Of a stretch of DNA of 64,000 bases, positions 44,799-53,284 are shown one piece after another (the first letter of the stretch is position 1; every line of letters begins with the position of its first letter). A model generated the notes under the pieces. It did not search any database, had not been told where the DNA came from, and worked only from the letters and a program-made list of their open reading frames with translations. This DNA comes from Armatimonadota bacterium (lineage in GTDB: Bacteria > Armatimonadota > Fimbriimonadia > Fimbriimonadales > Fimbriimonadaceae). Made by a program: the position numbers and the translations under genes. The stretch spans positions 39,892 to 103,891 of the forward strand of contig JADFMN010000011.1 of NCBI GenBank assembly GCA_022563855.1. The letters run 5' to 3'.

Positions 44799-44834
44799 TT
44801 GACAACTTTTATGAACCTAGGTTAATCTATTGGC
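44799..44834 (+). promoter_or_regulatory. dtxR-operon promoter with palindromic operator
   Basis: -35 TTGACA (44,799-44,804), 18-base spacer, -10 TAATCT (44,823-44,828), then six bases to the ATG at 44,835. The spacer contains a perfect palindrome AACCTAGGTT (44,814-44,823), similar in style to DtxR/IdeR boxes. Placement between -35 and -10 suggests autorepression by the metal-bound product of the first gene. Confidence 0.65.
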
Positions 44835-45266
44835 ATGACGCCAGCAGTGCAGGATTACGTGAAGGCGATTTATCTGCTTTCGAGCGACGGACATGATGCA
44901 ACGACCAAGCGCATTGCTCAAGCTGTCGGCTCCAGCCAGCCAGCTGTCAGCAAGATGCTGCGGCTTCTGGCCAAGCGCGGGTGTGTGATTCACAAACCGT
45001 ACTACGGCGCGCGACTAACGCCGCAGGGGGAAGCGATGGCGCTGGAGGTGATTCGCCACCACCGGCTGCTAGAGCGGTACCTGATGGATCACCTCGGCTT
45101 CACCGAGGAGGAGGTGCACGAACAGGCGGAAATTTTAGAGCACCACATCAGCGAAGAGTTCGAGGACAGGATCGCGGAGCTGATGGGGCATCCGGAAACC
45201 TGCCCCCACGGCCAACCGATCCCCCCGAAGCAAACGGCTCAATCACCGCTGAAGGAGGACTCGTAG
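44835..45266 (+). CDS. DtxR/MntR-family metal-dependent repressor
   Basis: 143 residues. N-terminal winged helix (VQDYVKAIYLLSSDGHDATTKRIAQAVGSSQPAVSKMLRLLAKRG, YGARLTPQGEAMALEVIRHHRLLERYL) and the metal-binding/dimerisation helices (VHEQAEILEHHISEEFEDRIAELMGHPETCPHG). His, Glu and Cys ligand positions are plausible. No C-terminal SH3-like domain, as in MntR. Expected to sense Mn, Fe or a similar divalent metal and control this operon, which encodes a copper oxidase and a ZIP transporter. Confidence 0.9.
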   Translation: MTPAVQDYVKAIYLLSSDGHDATTKRIAQAVGSSQPAVSKMLRLLAKRGCVIHKPYYGARLTPQGEAMALEVIRHHRLLERYLMDHLGFTEEEVHEQAEILEHHISEEFEDRIAELMGHPETCPHGQPIPPKQTAQSPLKEDS

Positions 45267-46289
45267 ATGTCGGACAAGGTGAGCAAGAAACAGATCACGA
45301 GACGCACCGTTCTCTCCGGCGTCGGCACCGTCGCGGGAGTCGCGCTCGCGGGGTTGTTGCCGACCAAGAGCCGCGCCTCGCACGCAAACGACGACGCGAC
45401 TGACCACTCCGGCGGTCACCAGATGGGCGTTGTCGGCGAGTGCACGTCGGGGACGCTCGATCCGGACGCCTACTTGACGGAGTTCGACTGGGGAAAGGCG
45501 ACGCCTTTGGGCGGCGGAAAGACCTTGCGCGAATACGAGTTCGTCGCGATCGACAAAGAGATCGAGATCGCACCCGGTCTCTTCTTCCCCGCCTGGACTT
45601 ACAACGGTCGCGTGCCGGGACCGACGATCCGAGCGAACGAGGGCGACACGATCAGGGTGAACTTCCACAACAGCGGCTCGCACCCTCACACGATCCACTT
45701 CCACGGCTTCCATCCGCCAGCGATGGATGGCTCTATGCCAGATCAAGTCGTCGAAGTTGGCGAGACGTTCGTGTACGAGTTTGAGGCCGCGCCGTTCGGC
45801 TTGCACCTTTACCACTGCCACTCTCTTCCGCTGAAGCGACACATCCACAAGGGGCTGTACGGCACGTTCATCGTCGATCCACCGGGCGGCAGACCGCCAG
45901 CGCGCGAGTTCATCATGGGCATGAACGGTTTCGACACGAACTTCGACGGCGACAACGAGGTGTACGCGGTGAACAGCGTCGCCCACCACCATATGCGCCA
46001 CCCGATTCCTGTTCTAGTCGGAGAGTTGGTGCGGCTATACGTCGTCAACTTCACAGAGTTTGATCCGGTCAACTCGTTCCACATTCACGCGACGCTGTTC
46101 AACGAGTTTCGCACAGGCACGAAGCTCGAGCCCGACTACTTTACAGACACGACGATGCTGTGCCAGGGCGAGCGAACAATTCTGGAGATGGTCTTCCCAA
46201 TGCCCGGCATGTATATGTTCCACGCGCACCAAAGCGAATTTGCGGAACTCGGATGGATGGGGCTGTTCGACGCGCGGGAGAGTTTGTAG
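45267..46289 (+). CDS. TAT-exported two-domain multicopper oxidase
   Basis: 340 residues. Twin-arginine signal (ITRRTVLSGVGTVAGVALAGL). Two cupredoxin domains with copper motifs HTIHFHGFHP, LYHCHSLPLKRHIHKGLYG, NSFHIHATLF and FHAHQSEFAELGWMGLF. The type-1 Cys-His pair is in domain 1 and none is seen in domain 2, as in type C two-domain oxidases; the axial position reads Leu, not Met. ATG directly follows the repressor stop. Probably oxidises a metal ion or phenol in the periplasm. Confidence 0.87.
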   Translation: MSDKVSKKQITRRTVLSGVGTVAGVALAGLLPTKSRASHANDDATDHSGGHQMGVVGECTSGTLDPDAYLTEFDWGKATPLGGGKTLREYEFVAIDKEIEIAPGLFFPAWTYNGRVPGPTIRANEGDTIRVNFHNSGSHPHTIHFHGFHPPAMDGSMPDQVVEVGETFVYEFEAAPFGLHLYHCHSLPLKRHIHKGLYGTFIVDPPGGRPPAREFIMGMNGFDTNFDGDNEVYAVNSVAHHHMRHPIPVLVGELVRLYVVNFTEFDPVNSFHIHATLFNEFRTGTKLEPDYFTDTTMLCQGERTILEMVFPMPGMYMFHAHQSEFAELGWMGLFDARESL

Positions 46290-47462
46290 TTGAAGATCAA
46301 CAGGCTCTTCTTCGCTATCATTCCGATCGCCGCGCTGGCGATCTTGGTCTATGGGATTCTGAGAATCGGCCCCGAGGCCCTGACCCTCGGAGAAGTTCCG
46401 GATGTCGAGGAGATCACGATCCAGTGGACGACGCTGAGCAAAGGTGAGATCAAGCTTGACGTCATCAACAGCGGGCCAGACCCCGTGACCATCGCGCAGG
46501 TCATGATCGACGACGCCTATTGGCAGTTCTCAATGGAGCCGTCCGATGGCGTGCTCAAGCGGCTACAGCGAGGCACGATCACAATTCCGTATCACTGGGT
46601 CGAGGGGGAGACGCACGCCATCCGGCTGATCTCGCGCAACGGCGTCACGTTCGACTCGGAGATCCCGGTTGCGATCGAGAGCCCCACGCCGAACGCCAAG
46701 TCGTTCTGGACCTTCGTGCTGTTGGGTGTCCTGATCGGAGTAGTGCCGGTCGGCCTCGGCCTTCTGTGGTACCCCGTGATCAAGACTCTCTCGGCCAAAG
46801 TTATGCGATTCGTTTTGGCGCTGACGGTCGGGCTACTCGTGTTCCTCGGTATCGACACGATCGAAGAGGGGTTTGAGATCTCCGAAGCGCTACCCGGCGC
46901 ATTTCAGGGCAAGACCCTGTTCATCTGTTCTGCGCTGCTCGTGTTCCTCGCGCTGTTGATCATCGGCCAGGTCAGCGCCAAGAAGGGTACGAACGGGAAG
47001 CGCTCTCCCGAGATGCTCCTCGCCATCATGGTCGCGCTCGGCATCGGCTTGCACAACATCGGCGAGGGCCTGGCCGTCGGTTCAGCGTACGTTCTGGGCG
47101 AAGTCGCGAGTGCGTCGATGCTCGTGCTGGGATTCACGCTGCACAACATCACTGAGGGGCTGGCGATCATCGCTCCTGCCGCCCGACAAAAGCTCAAGAT
47201 CAGGCACCTCGTCGGCCTCGGCGCTCTGGCGGGAGTGCCGACGATCGCCGGCACTCTCATCGGAGGGTTCACCTACTCCAATTTTTGGGCGCTGGTGTTC
47301 TTCGGTGTCGCCGCAGGCGCGATCTTCCAGGTCGTTTACGCGATCATGGTCAGCCCAATGATGCGAGACGAAAACCGTGAACTGGCGCTGCCAGAGAACT
47401 ACTACGGCTTCGTGTGCGGCCTCGCGATCATGTACGGCACCGGGCTGCTGATCGCCGTTTAG
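46290..47462 (+). CDS. ZIP-family metal transporter with N-terminal exterior domain
   Basis: 390 residues from TTG 46,290, immediately after the oxidase stop. One N-terminal helix, a ~100-residue exterior beta domain (ITIQWTTLSKGEIKLDVINSGPDPVTIAQVMIDD), then about seven ZIP helices with the metal motifs GIGLHNIGEGLAVGSA and GFTLHNITEGLAI. Moves divalent metal into the cytoplasm. The extra exterior domain is unusual for ZIP and could interact with the oxidase. Ends overlapping a convergent gene by four bases. Confidence 0.88.
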   Translation: MKINRLFFAIIPIAALAILVYGILRIGPEALTLGEVPDVEEITIQWTTLSKGEIKLDVINSGPDPVTIAQVMIDDAYWQFSMEPSDGVLKRLQRGTITIPYHWVEGETHAIRLISRNGVTFDSEIPVAIESPTPNAKSFWTFVLLGVLIGVVPVGLGLLWYPVIKTLSAKVMRFVLALTVGLLVFLGIDTIEEGFEISEALPGAFQGKTLFICSALLVFLALLIIGQVSAKKGTNGKRSPEMLLAIMVALGIGLHNIGEGLAVGSAYVLGEVASASMLVLGFTLHNITEGLAIIAPAARQKLKIRHLVGLGALAGVPTIAGTLIGGFTYSNFWALVFFGVAAGAIFQVVYAIMVSPMMRDENRELALPENYYGFVCGLAIMYGTGLLIAV

Positions 47463-48127
47463 GAAGCGCTGATCGCCGACGAAACGAGCCAGTACGACAT
47501 GATCGTCAGCGCTTGCGCGGTTAGAAACTCGAGCAGGATAGACGGCCAAGGCCGTTGACGCCAGACAGGTCCGATCACGGCGACGCCGATTGCGCCGGTC
47601 ACTGCGGCTACTAGCCCAAAGAATAGAATCAACGCTCCTGTCGGGTTCGGCAGCGCGATGCCGCGCAGCAACATGCCCAACAACGCCGGGACACCTACAA
47701 AGCTCAATGGCATCACAATCCATCCCGCAAGCTGACGGCCCGGAGGAAGCAGCACGATCAAACGCAATGCGCGAACGACCGGAACCGCGAGCACGGTGAG
47801 TATCGGAACGATCACTTCAAGTCCGTCGACGAACGAGAAGCCCAACAGCAGCGCAAGAACGATCGCCGAAGCGATCTGCGCACGCGTGCGAATCCGTCCC
47901 GGAGGCACTCTCGCCAGTACGAAGAACCCGGCGATCAACGCAATGCCCATCGAAATCACGAGTCCGAACGTCGCATCTGCAAATCCGCTGTACTGAGGGT
48001 TGGACCAGTTGTCGAACTGCACCGCGTGATACATCAGGCGCACGAACATCGCCGTGCCGCAGATGATCGTTACCGGCCACACGACGCGCCAGTTCTTCAG
48101 CTCAGGCCTGTCGCCTGGGTGCAGCAT
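47459..48127 (-). CDS. Polytopic membrane protein, unrecognised
   Basis: 222 residues, about six or seven membrane helices (VVWPVTIICGTAMFVRLMYH, FGLVISMGIALIAGFFVLAR, IASAIVLALLLGFSFVDG, VIVPILTVLAVPVVRALRLIVLL, IVMPLSFVGVPALLGMLL, LILFFGLVAAVTGAIGVAVIG). No family recognised. Lies 24 bases downstream of the MalG-type permease gene on the same strand, so it may be cotranscribed. Confidence 0.65.
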   Translation of the reverse strand: MLHPGDRPELKNWRVVWPVTIICGTAMFVRLMYHAVQFDNWSNPQYSGFADATFGLVISMGIALIAGFFVLARVPPGRIRTRAQIASAIVLALLLGFSFVDGLEVIVPILTVLAVPVVRALRLIVLLPPGRQLAGWIVMPLSFVGVPALLGMLLRGIALPNPTGALILFFGLVAAVTGAIGVAVIGPVWRQRPWPSILLEFLTAQALTIMSYWLVSSAISAS

Positions 48128-48151
48128 GGGTTCAGTCTGACACCCTGCGCG

Positions 48152-48976
48152 TCACTTGATGCTGCCCATCGTGATCCCCTTGACGAAGTACCGCTGCAGC
48201 ACGACGAACACGACGAGAATCGGAAGCATGACGATGACGGCCGCAGTCATCTGCAGCGGCCAGTTCGTCGCGCCGTAACTGTTCTTGAAGATACTCAGCC
48301 CGACCTCGAGCGTGCGCATGTGGAGGCTGTCGGTCGCGAGCAGCGGCCAGAAGAAGTCGGTCCAAACGCCGATGAAGGTGAACACGCCCGCGGTCGCCAG
48401 CGCCGCCTTGCTCATCGGCATGATCAGACGCCAGTAAATCTTGAACTCGCCTGCCCCGTCGAGCCGCGCGGCTTCGTCCAGCTCTATCGGTATCTGAATG
48501 AAGAACTGCCGTAGCAGAAAGATGGCGAACGCGCTGCTCACCCCCGGAACGATCAGCGCGAGATAAGTGTCGAGCCAGCCGAAGTTTCGCAGCATCAGAT
48601 AGACCGGAATCTGCGTCACCGGCCCGGCGAACATCATGCTGAGCAGGAACGCGATGAAGATCGCATCGCGACCCTTGAACCGCAGTCTTGCGAACGCGTA
48701 CGCCGCGAGACTGCACACGAGCAACTGGCCCAGCACCACGCACGTCGATACGAACATCGAGTTGAAAAAAAACCGCCCGACCGGGATCTCCGAACGGATC
48801 AGCACCGTCGTGTAGTTCTCCCAGTGGAACTTTGCGGGGATGAGGTTGTCGAGCGTCGGGATCGCCGTGCGGCTCTCGTGCAGGCTGACCAGCACCATCC
48901 AGACGAACGGCGCCATGAGGAACACGGCGAGCGCGATCATCAGGGTGTAGCTCAGTGCAGTCTTCGCGTGCTTCAC
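48152..48976 (-). CDS. Carbohydrate ABC transporter permease, MalG type
   Basis: 274 residues from GTG 48,976, six membrane helices, EAA loop ELDEAARLDGAGEFKIYWRLIMPMSKAAL. Typical of CUT1 sugar importers. It should pair with the MalF-type permease at 57,304 and the binding protein at 60,910. All three are on the minus strand in binding protein-MalF-MalG order but separated by plus-strand blocks. Confidence 0.9.
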   Translation of the reverse strand: MKHAKTALSYTLMIALAVFLMAPFVWMVLVSLHESRTAIPTLDNLIPAKFHWENYTTVLIRSEIPVGRFFFNSMFVSTCVVLGQLLVCSLAAYAFARLRFKGRDAIFIAFLLSMMFAGPVTQIPVYLMLRNFGWLDTYLALIVPGVSSAFAIFLLRQFFIQIPIELDEAARLDGAGEFKIYWRLIMPMSKAALATAGVFTFIGVWTDFFWPLLATDSLHMRTLEVGLSIFKNSYGATNWPLQMTAAVIVMLPILVVFVVLQRYFVKGITMGSIK

Positions 48977-49024
48977 TGCTGTCTCTATTGTGTCTCAATC
49001 GGTGGTTGGACTTGGCTGGCGTCG

Positions 49025-49030
49025 TATAAT
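49025..49030 (+). promoter_or_regulatory. -10 hexamer before tandem family copy 1
   Basis: TATAAT, then six bases (TGAGGT), then the GTG start at 49,037: a leaderless arrangement. Confidence 0.55.
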
Positions 49031-49036
49031 TGAGGT

Positions 49037-50437
49037 GTGAAGAAGAAGAAGTGGAGGGTCTTGGCGATCATCGCGGGTGTCGTCGCGCTTTTCGCGGTCG
49101 GCGTAGTGTTCTACTCGAACCGCGAGCACGCGGATTACGTGCGCGCTGCTAAGCTCCTTCCTACCGCGCGGCGGGAAGCCGAGGCGATGTTCGGGCCGCT
49201 GACCTGGGAGGAGTACCGCGCTGAGAACGGGATCACTGTCGAAGACGATCTGTCGAAGTGGGAGGACGTCGCAGCGACCATCCCAAGGAAGGTCAAAGCT
49301 CTATATGAAACATACCCCTCTCCCGGAACCGAAAGAGCGGTTTTCATTGCCGAGCGCGACTGGTTCGATCAGATAGGCTCCCAGCTTGAAGAGCTACGGG
49401 TCATGCACGTACCGATGGCGGATGGTGAGTTCTCGGAGTACTCCTTCGGTTCACCGTGCAGGGAGATCGCCAAGGCCTTGTGGACCGGCATCCTCGGCGC
49501 GGCGGAAGAGGGGGACGCTGAGGCCGTGCTGGCGATCGCGCGCGCCAGCAACTCGATGATAGCTAAGATGGACGCTGAGCCGGCGGTCATACACCATCTC
49601 ATTACGCACGCGATGGTCGCGATGTTCGACGGCGCCCTTCTGCGATCCGCCGTGAAGTACAGGAGCAATCCTGCAGTCCTTAAGAGCATCCGCACCGTGC
49701 TCGACGAACGCCCAAGAATCCCGGCGATAGGCGAAGTACTGAGCGCCGAGGCAAGAAGCAAAAGCATCCATCTGCAGCATCTTAGAAAGCTGAGTCCGTA
49801 CGAGATCAACGAGTGGCTGAACGACTACGCAGGATCCGTACTTACAGCCAAGACTGAGCCGCCCCTACTAAGATTCTTATACGACGCTTGGGAGCGCGTT
49901 TCCGGAGAGAGACGCCAGACTGGAAAGCAGACAGCCGCAGCGTTAGAGGCGCGGTACTGGAAAGTCCTGGCCGAGTACGCGATACTGTTTGAGAGGCTCG
50001 TCGCCAATGAGCCCGGCGCGCGCAAGGAGATTGTTGCGCTCGCCGCCTTCATGGAAAACACCCTCGACCGCTCGTATGAAATCGCGCCTGCTCCATACTT
50101 CTCATTGCTCATCGACGGTCATATCAAATTCGGCTTTGGCGAATCGGCCTTGCGCGCGGCCGTAGAGTTGATTGAGAGATACCCTGTCCACGCAGACGTG
50201 CCGAACGCGCTGCCTTCAGACCTCTCGTTCGCTGACCCGTTCGGCGGCGATCCCATCATCTTTCGAAAGACCGCGCGCGGCTTCTTGATCTACTCGCGCT
50301 TCACCAATGAGATCGACGACGGCTTCCCCGTGGACTATCCGGATCAGCTCGGGGAGGAAGCGAGGTTCGCGTTTGCATTCGACCGGAAGGACTACGGGCT
50401 GATCGTCAGCTACGACCCGAACACGCCGGTGCCGTGA
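49037..50437 (+). CDS. Tandem-family membrane-anchored protein, copy 1 of 5
   Basis: 466 residues. Lys-rich start, one membrane helix (VLAIIAGVVALFAVGVVFYS), then the family's conserved neck (HADYVRAAKLLP, EAEAMFGPLTWEEYRAENGI). A mostly helical middle follows, with GILGAAEEGDAEAVLAIARASNSMIAKMDAEPA. The C-terminal signature is DLSFADPFGGDP, FRKTARGFLIYSR and DYGLIVSYDP. The topology predicts a cytoplasmic tip and a large exterior domain. The C-terminal block resembles the 'DPFxGxPxxYRxTxxGFxxYSxGxDxxDDGG' ends of many planctomycete and acidobacterial hypotheticals and, more distantly, the calcium-site region of GspG-type pseudopilins. No enzyme motif seen. Confidence 0.8.
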   Translation: MKKKKWRVLAIIAGVVALFAVGVVFYSNREHADYVRAAKLLPTARREAEAMFGPLTWEEYRAENGITVEDDLSKWEDVAATIPRKVKALYETYPSPGTERAVFIAERDWFDQIGSQLEELRVMHVPMADGEFSEYSFGSPCREIAKALWTGILGAAEEGDAEAVLAIARASNSMIAKMDAEPAVIHHLITHAMVAMFDGALLRSAVKYRSNPAVLKSIRTVLDERPRIPAIGEVLSAEARSKSIHLQHLRKLSPYEINEWLNDYAGSVLTAKTEPPLLRFLYDAWERVSGERRQTGKQTAAALEARYWKVLAEYAILFERLVANEPGARKEIVALAAFMENTLDRSYEIAPAPYFSLLIDGHIKFGFGESALRAAVELIERYPVHADVPNALPSDLSFADPFGGDPIIFRKTARGFLIYSRFTNEIDDGFPVDYPDQLGEEARFAFAFDRKDYGLIVSYDPNTPVP

Positions 50438-50443
50438 TAGAAT
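50438..50443 (+). promoter_or_regulatory. -10-like TAGAAT before copies 2-4 (and TAAAAT before copy 5)
   Basis: TAGAAT directly follows the TGA stop of copy 1 by two bases and ends four bases before the ATG of copy 2. Equivalent hexamers follow the stop of copy 2 (51,861-51,866), copy 3 (53,275-53,280) and copy 4 (54,737-54,742, TAAAAT), with 4-10 bases to the next start. Each copy may have its own leaderless transcript. Confidence 0.45.
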
Positions 50444-50447
50444 CTGC

Positions 50448-51860
50448 ATGAAGATGAAGAAGAAGTGGAGGGTCTTGGCGATCATCGGGGGTGCCGTCGC
50501 GCTCGTCGTGGTCGGCGCGGTGTTCTACGCCAACCGCGAGCACCCGGACTACGTGCGCGCTGCGAAGCTCCTGCCAGCCGCTCGGCTGGAGGCCGAGGCA
50601 ATGTTCGGGCCGCTGACGTGGGAGGAGTACCGCGCCGAGAACGGGATCAGTGGCGAAGTCGACTTAGCGAAGTGGGAGGAAGTGGCAGCGTCGATCCCAA
50701 CGAGAGTCAAGGCTCAGATTGATTCACGCAGTACGCGGCGGACTGACAAGGCGGTTTTCCGGGAAGAACGGGAGTGGTTTGATCGATTTGCTAATGAAGT
50801 TGGAGAATTGCGCTTCAGGCACATCCTGATGGAGGGAGGTGAGGAGTGGGAGCTCCCGTTTACTCAATACTCAACCATTGTCAGAGCGCTGACGATCGGC
50901 ATTGTCGGCGCGGCGGACGAGGGTGACGCTGACGCCGTGTTGGTCATCGGCCGGGCATCAAACAATTTTATCGCTGCGCTGAACGAAGAGCCGGCACTGA
51001 TCAGCGAAATGCTGAACTACGCGTTCGTCGCCATTTTGAACCAAGGCATTCTGCAGTCTGCCGTTCGGAACAGAGACAACCCGGCCGTGCTCCAAAGCAT
51101 TCGCACGGTGCTGAAAGAACGCATGCACGTACCGACCATTCGCGAAGTGATGAGCGCCCAGGCGAGAAGCATGAGCCTAGAACTGAATCGGTTCAGGACG
51201 ATGAGCCCTCGAGCGATCAACGACACGCTGAACGAGTACGAAGAATTCTCTTTCGCAGCCAAGCCTGAGCCGCGCCTGCAAAAGATCGTGTACGACGCTT
51301 GGGAACGCATCACGGGCGAAAGGCCAACGCGCAAACGCAAGACCGGAAGGCGGACAGCTGCGGCGTTAGAGGCGCGATACTGGGAGGTGCTGGTCAAGTA
51401 CACGGTACTGTTTGAGCAGCTCACGGCAAATGAGCCCGGAACGCGCAAGGAGATCGTTGCGCTCGCCGACTTCCTCGAAAACACCCGCGACCGCTCCTAT
51501 GAAATCGCGCCTTTTCCAATGTTCTCTGTGATCATCGATTCGCACATCGAGTGGGAGTTCGACCATAACGTTTTGCGTACAGCGGTTGCGCTGATCGAGC
51601 GGTACCCCGACCACGCAGACGTGCCAGAGGCGTTGCCCGCTGACCTTTCCTTTGCCGACCCGTTCGGAGGCGATCCCGTCATCTTTCGCAAGACTCCGCG
51701 TGGATTCTTGATCTACTCGAGGTATGTGAACGAGTCTGACGACGGCTTTCCACCGGAGCAGCCGGATCAGCTCGGAACGGAAGCCTCGATCTGGTACTCC
51801 CTCGACCGCCAGGAGTACGGGCTTATCGTCAGCTACGACCCGATTGTGCCGGTGCCGTGA
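50448..51860 (+). CDS. Tandem-family membrane-anchored protein, copy 2 of 5
   Basis: 470 residues from ATG 50,448 (ATG 50,454 also possible). Same plan as copy 1: membrane helix (LAIIGGAVALVVVGAVFYA), HPDYVRAAKLLP, LTWEEYRAENGISGE, GIVGAADEGDADAVLVIGRASNNFIAAL, and C-terminal DLSFADPFGGDP, FRKTPRGFLIYSR, YGLIVSYDP. A conserved RTAAALEARYWEVLVKYTVLFE stretch near residue 330 is shared with the other copies. Nucleotide 50,510-50,543 is identical to 51,933-51,966 and 53,341-53,374, showing recent duplication or gene conversion of the 5' end. Confidence 0.8.
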   Translation: MKMKKKWRVLAIIGGAVALVVVGAVFYANREHPDYVRAAKLLPAARLEAEAMFGPLTWEEYRAENGISGEVDLAKWEEVAASIPTRVKAQIDSRSTRRTDKAVFREEREWFDRFANEVGELRFRHILMEGGEEWELPFTQYSTIVRALTIGIVGAADEGDADAVLVIGRASNNFIAALNEEPALISEMLNYAFVAILNQGILQSAVRNRDNPAVLQSIRTVLKERMHVPTIREVMSAQARSMSLELNRFRTMSPRAINDTLNEYEEFSFAAKPEPRLQKIVYDAWERITGERPTRKRKTGRRTAAALEARYWEVLVKYTVLFEQLTANEPGTRKEIVALADFLENTRDRSYEIAPFPMFSVIIDSHIEWEFDHNVLRTAVALIERYPDHADVPEALPADLSFADPFGGDPVIFRKTPRGFLIYSRYVNESDDGFPPEQPDQLGTEASIWYSLDRQEYGLIVSYDPIVPVP

Positions 51861-51876
51861 TAGAATCTACACGAAG

Positions 51877-53274
51877 ATGAAGAAGAAGTGGAGGGTCTTG
51901 GCGATCATCGCGGGTGCAGTTGTGCTCGTCACGGTCGGCGCGGTGTTCTACGCCAACCGCGAGCACCCGGATTACGTGCGCGCTGCGAAGCTCCTGCCAG
52001 CCGCGCGGCAAGAAGCGGAGGCGATGTTCGGGCCGCTGACGTGGGACGAGTTTCGCGCCGAAAACGGGATCGACTTTCAGGACGACACTGCGGCGTGGGA
52101 AGAGGTTGTATCGAACATCCCGCAGGCCGTGAAGACACAGTACGAAACGCGCGGCCCGCTTCGAAATGAGCGCGCAGTTTTCCTAGCCGAACGAGAGTGG
52201 TTCTTCCAAGTCAGAAGCCAGGTTCAAGACCTTCGAATCATGCACGTCTTGGCCGAAGATGGGGAGTTCTGGGCGTACTCGTTCAACTCGTACACAGAGA
52301 TCATCAAGGCGCTAGGAGTTGGTATCGACGGTGCGGCGGAAGTAGGCGATGCCGAGGCCGTGTTGGAGATCGGACGAGCTGCCAATTCGATCATCGCAGC
52401 TTTTAACGAGGAGCCGTCGTTCATCCACCATCTTGTGACGTTTGCGCTTCTTGTTATCATTGACCACGTGATCCTGAGCGCGGCAGTGCGGAACAGGAGC
52501 AACCCAGCGATGCTCAAGAGCCTCCAAACGGTGCTCAACGAACGCCCGCCAATCCTGACGATCCGTGAGGTAATGAGCGCCGATGCAAGAAGCGAAAGCA
52601 TCTACTTCGAGCAACTCAGAACGATGAGTCCGCTGAAGATCGACGACTGGCTGGACGAATACGCGGCAGCAGCCAGGCCTGAGCCACCCCTGCTAAAGAT
52701 CGTGTACAACGCCTCGGAACGTGTGACCGGAGAGAGACCAACGCTCAAACGCAGGACCGGAAACAAAACAGCGGCGGCATTGGAGGCGCGGCGCTTGGAG
52801 GTCATGGTCAGGTACACGATACTGTTCGAAAATCTGGTCAACAAGGAGCCAGATGCGCGCCGGAGGATTAACGTGCTTGCTGACAGAATCGAGCAAACCG
52901 TCGACCGCTCCTATGAGCTCGCGACTTATTTAATGTTCTCAACAGTCGTTTACGTACATATCAGCTACGCGTTTAACGAAGCCGCCTTGCGTTCTGCGAT
53001 CGCCCTGCTCGGTCGATATCCTGACTATGAAGACCTGCCCGAAACGCTGCCTGCAGACCTCTCCTTTGCTGACCCGTTTGGCGGCGGTTCGGTCATCTAC
53101 CGCAAGACTCCGCGCGGCTTTCTCATCTACTCGCGATCAATGAACGGCACGGACGACGGATACCCTTTATCAGACCCCGATGAACTCGGCCAGGAAGCGT
53201 CGATGGTTTTTTATCTCAACCGAGAGGACGCTGGACTGATCGTCAGCTACGACCCGATCACGCCGGCGCCGTGA
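51877..53274 (+). CDS. Tandem-family membrane-anchored protein, copy 3 of 5
   Basis: 465 residues from ATG 51,877; an upstream in-frame start at 51,844 lies inside copy 2 and would place residues before the Lys-rich tip. Membrane helix AIIAGAVVLVTVGAVFYA, HPDYVRAAKLLP, LTWDEFRAENGI, GIDGAAEVGDAEAVLEIGRAANSIIAAF, TAAALEARRLEVMVRYTILFE, and C-terminal DLSFADPFGGGS, YRKTPRGFLIYSR, GLIVSYDP. The middle third differs most between copies. Confidence 0.8.
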   Translation: MKKKWRVLAIIAGAVVLVTVGAVFYANREHPDYVRAAKLLPAARQEAEAMFGPLTWDEFRAENGIDFQDDTAAWEEVVSNIPQAVKTQYETRGPLRNERAVFLAEREWFFQVRSQVQDLRIMHVLAEDGEFWAYSFNSYTEIIKALGVGIDGAAEVGDAEAVLEIGRAANSIIAAFNEEPSFIHHLVTFALLVIIDHVILSAAVRNRSNPAMLKSLQTVLNERPPILTIREVMSADARSESIYFEQLRTMSPLKIDDWLDEYAAAARPEPPLLKIVYNASERVTGERPTLKRRTGNKTAAALEARRLEVMVRYTILFENLVNKEPDARRRINVLADRIEQTVDRSYELATYLMFSTVVYVHISYAFNEAALRSAIALLGRYPDYEDLPETLPADLSFADPFGGGSVIYRKTPRGFLIYSRSMNGTDDGYPLSDPDELGQEASMVFYLNREDAGLIVSYDPITPAP

Positions 53275-53284
53275 TAGAATCTAC

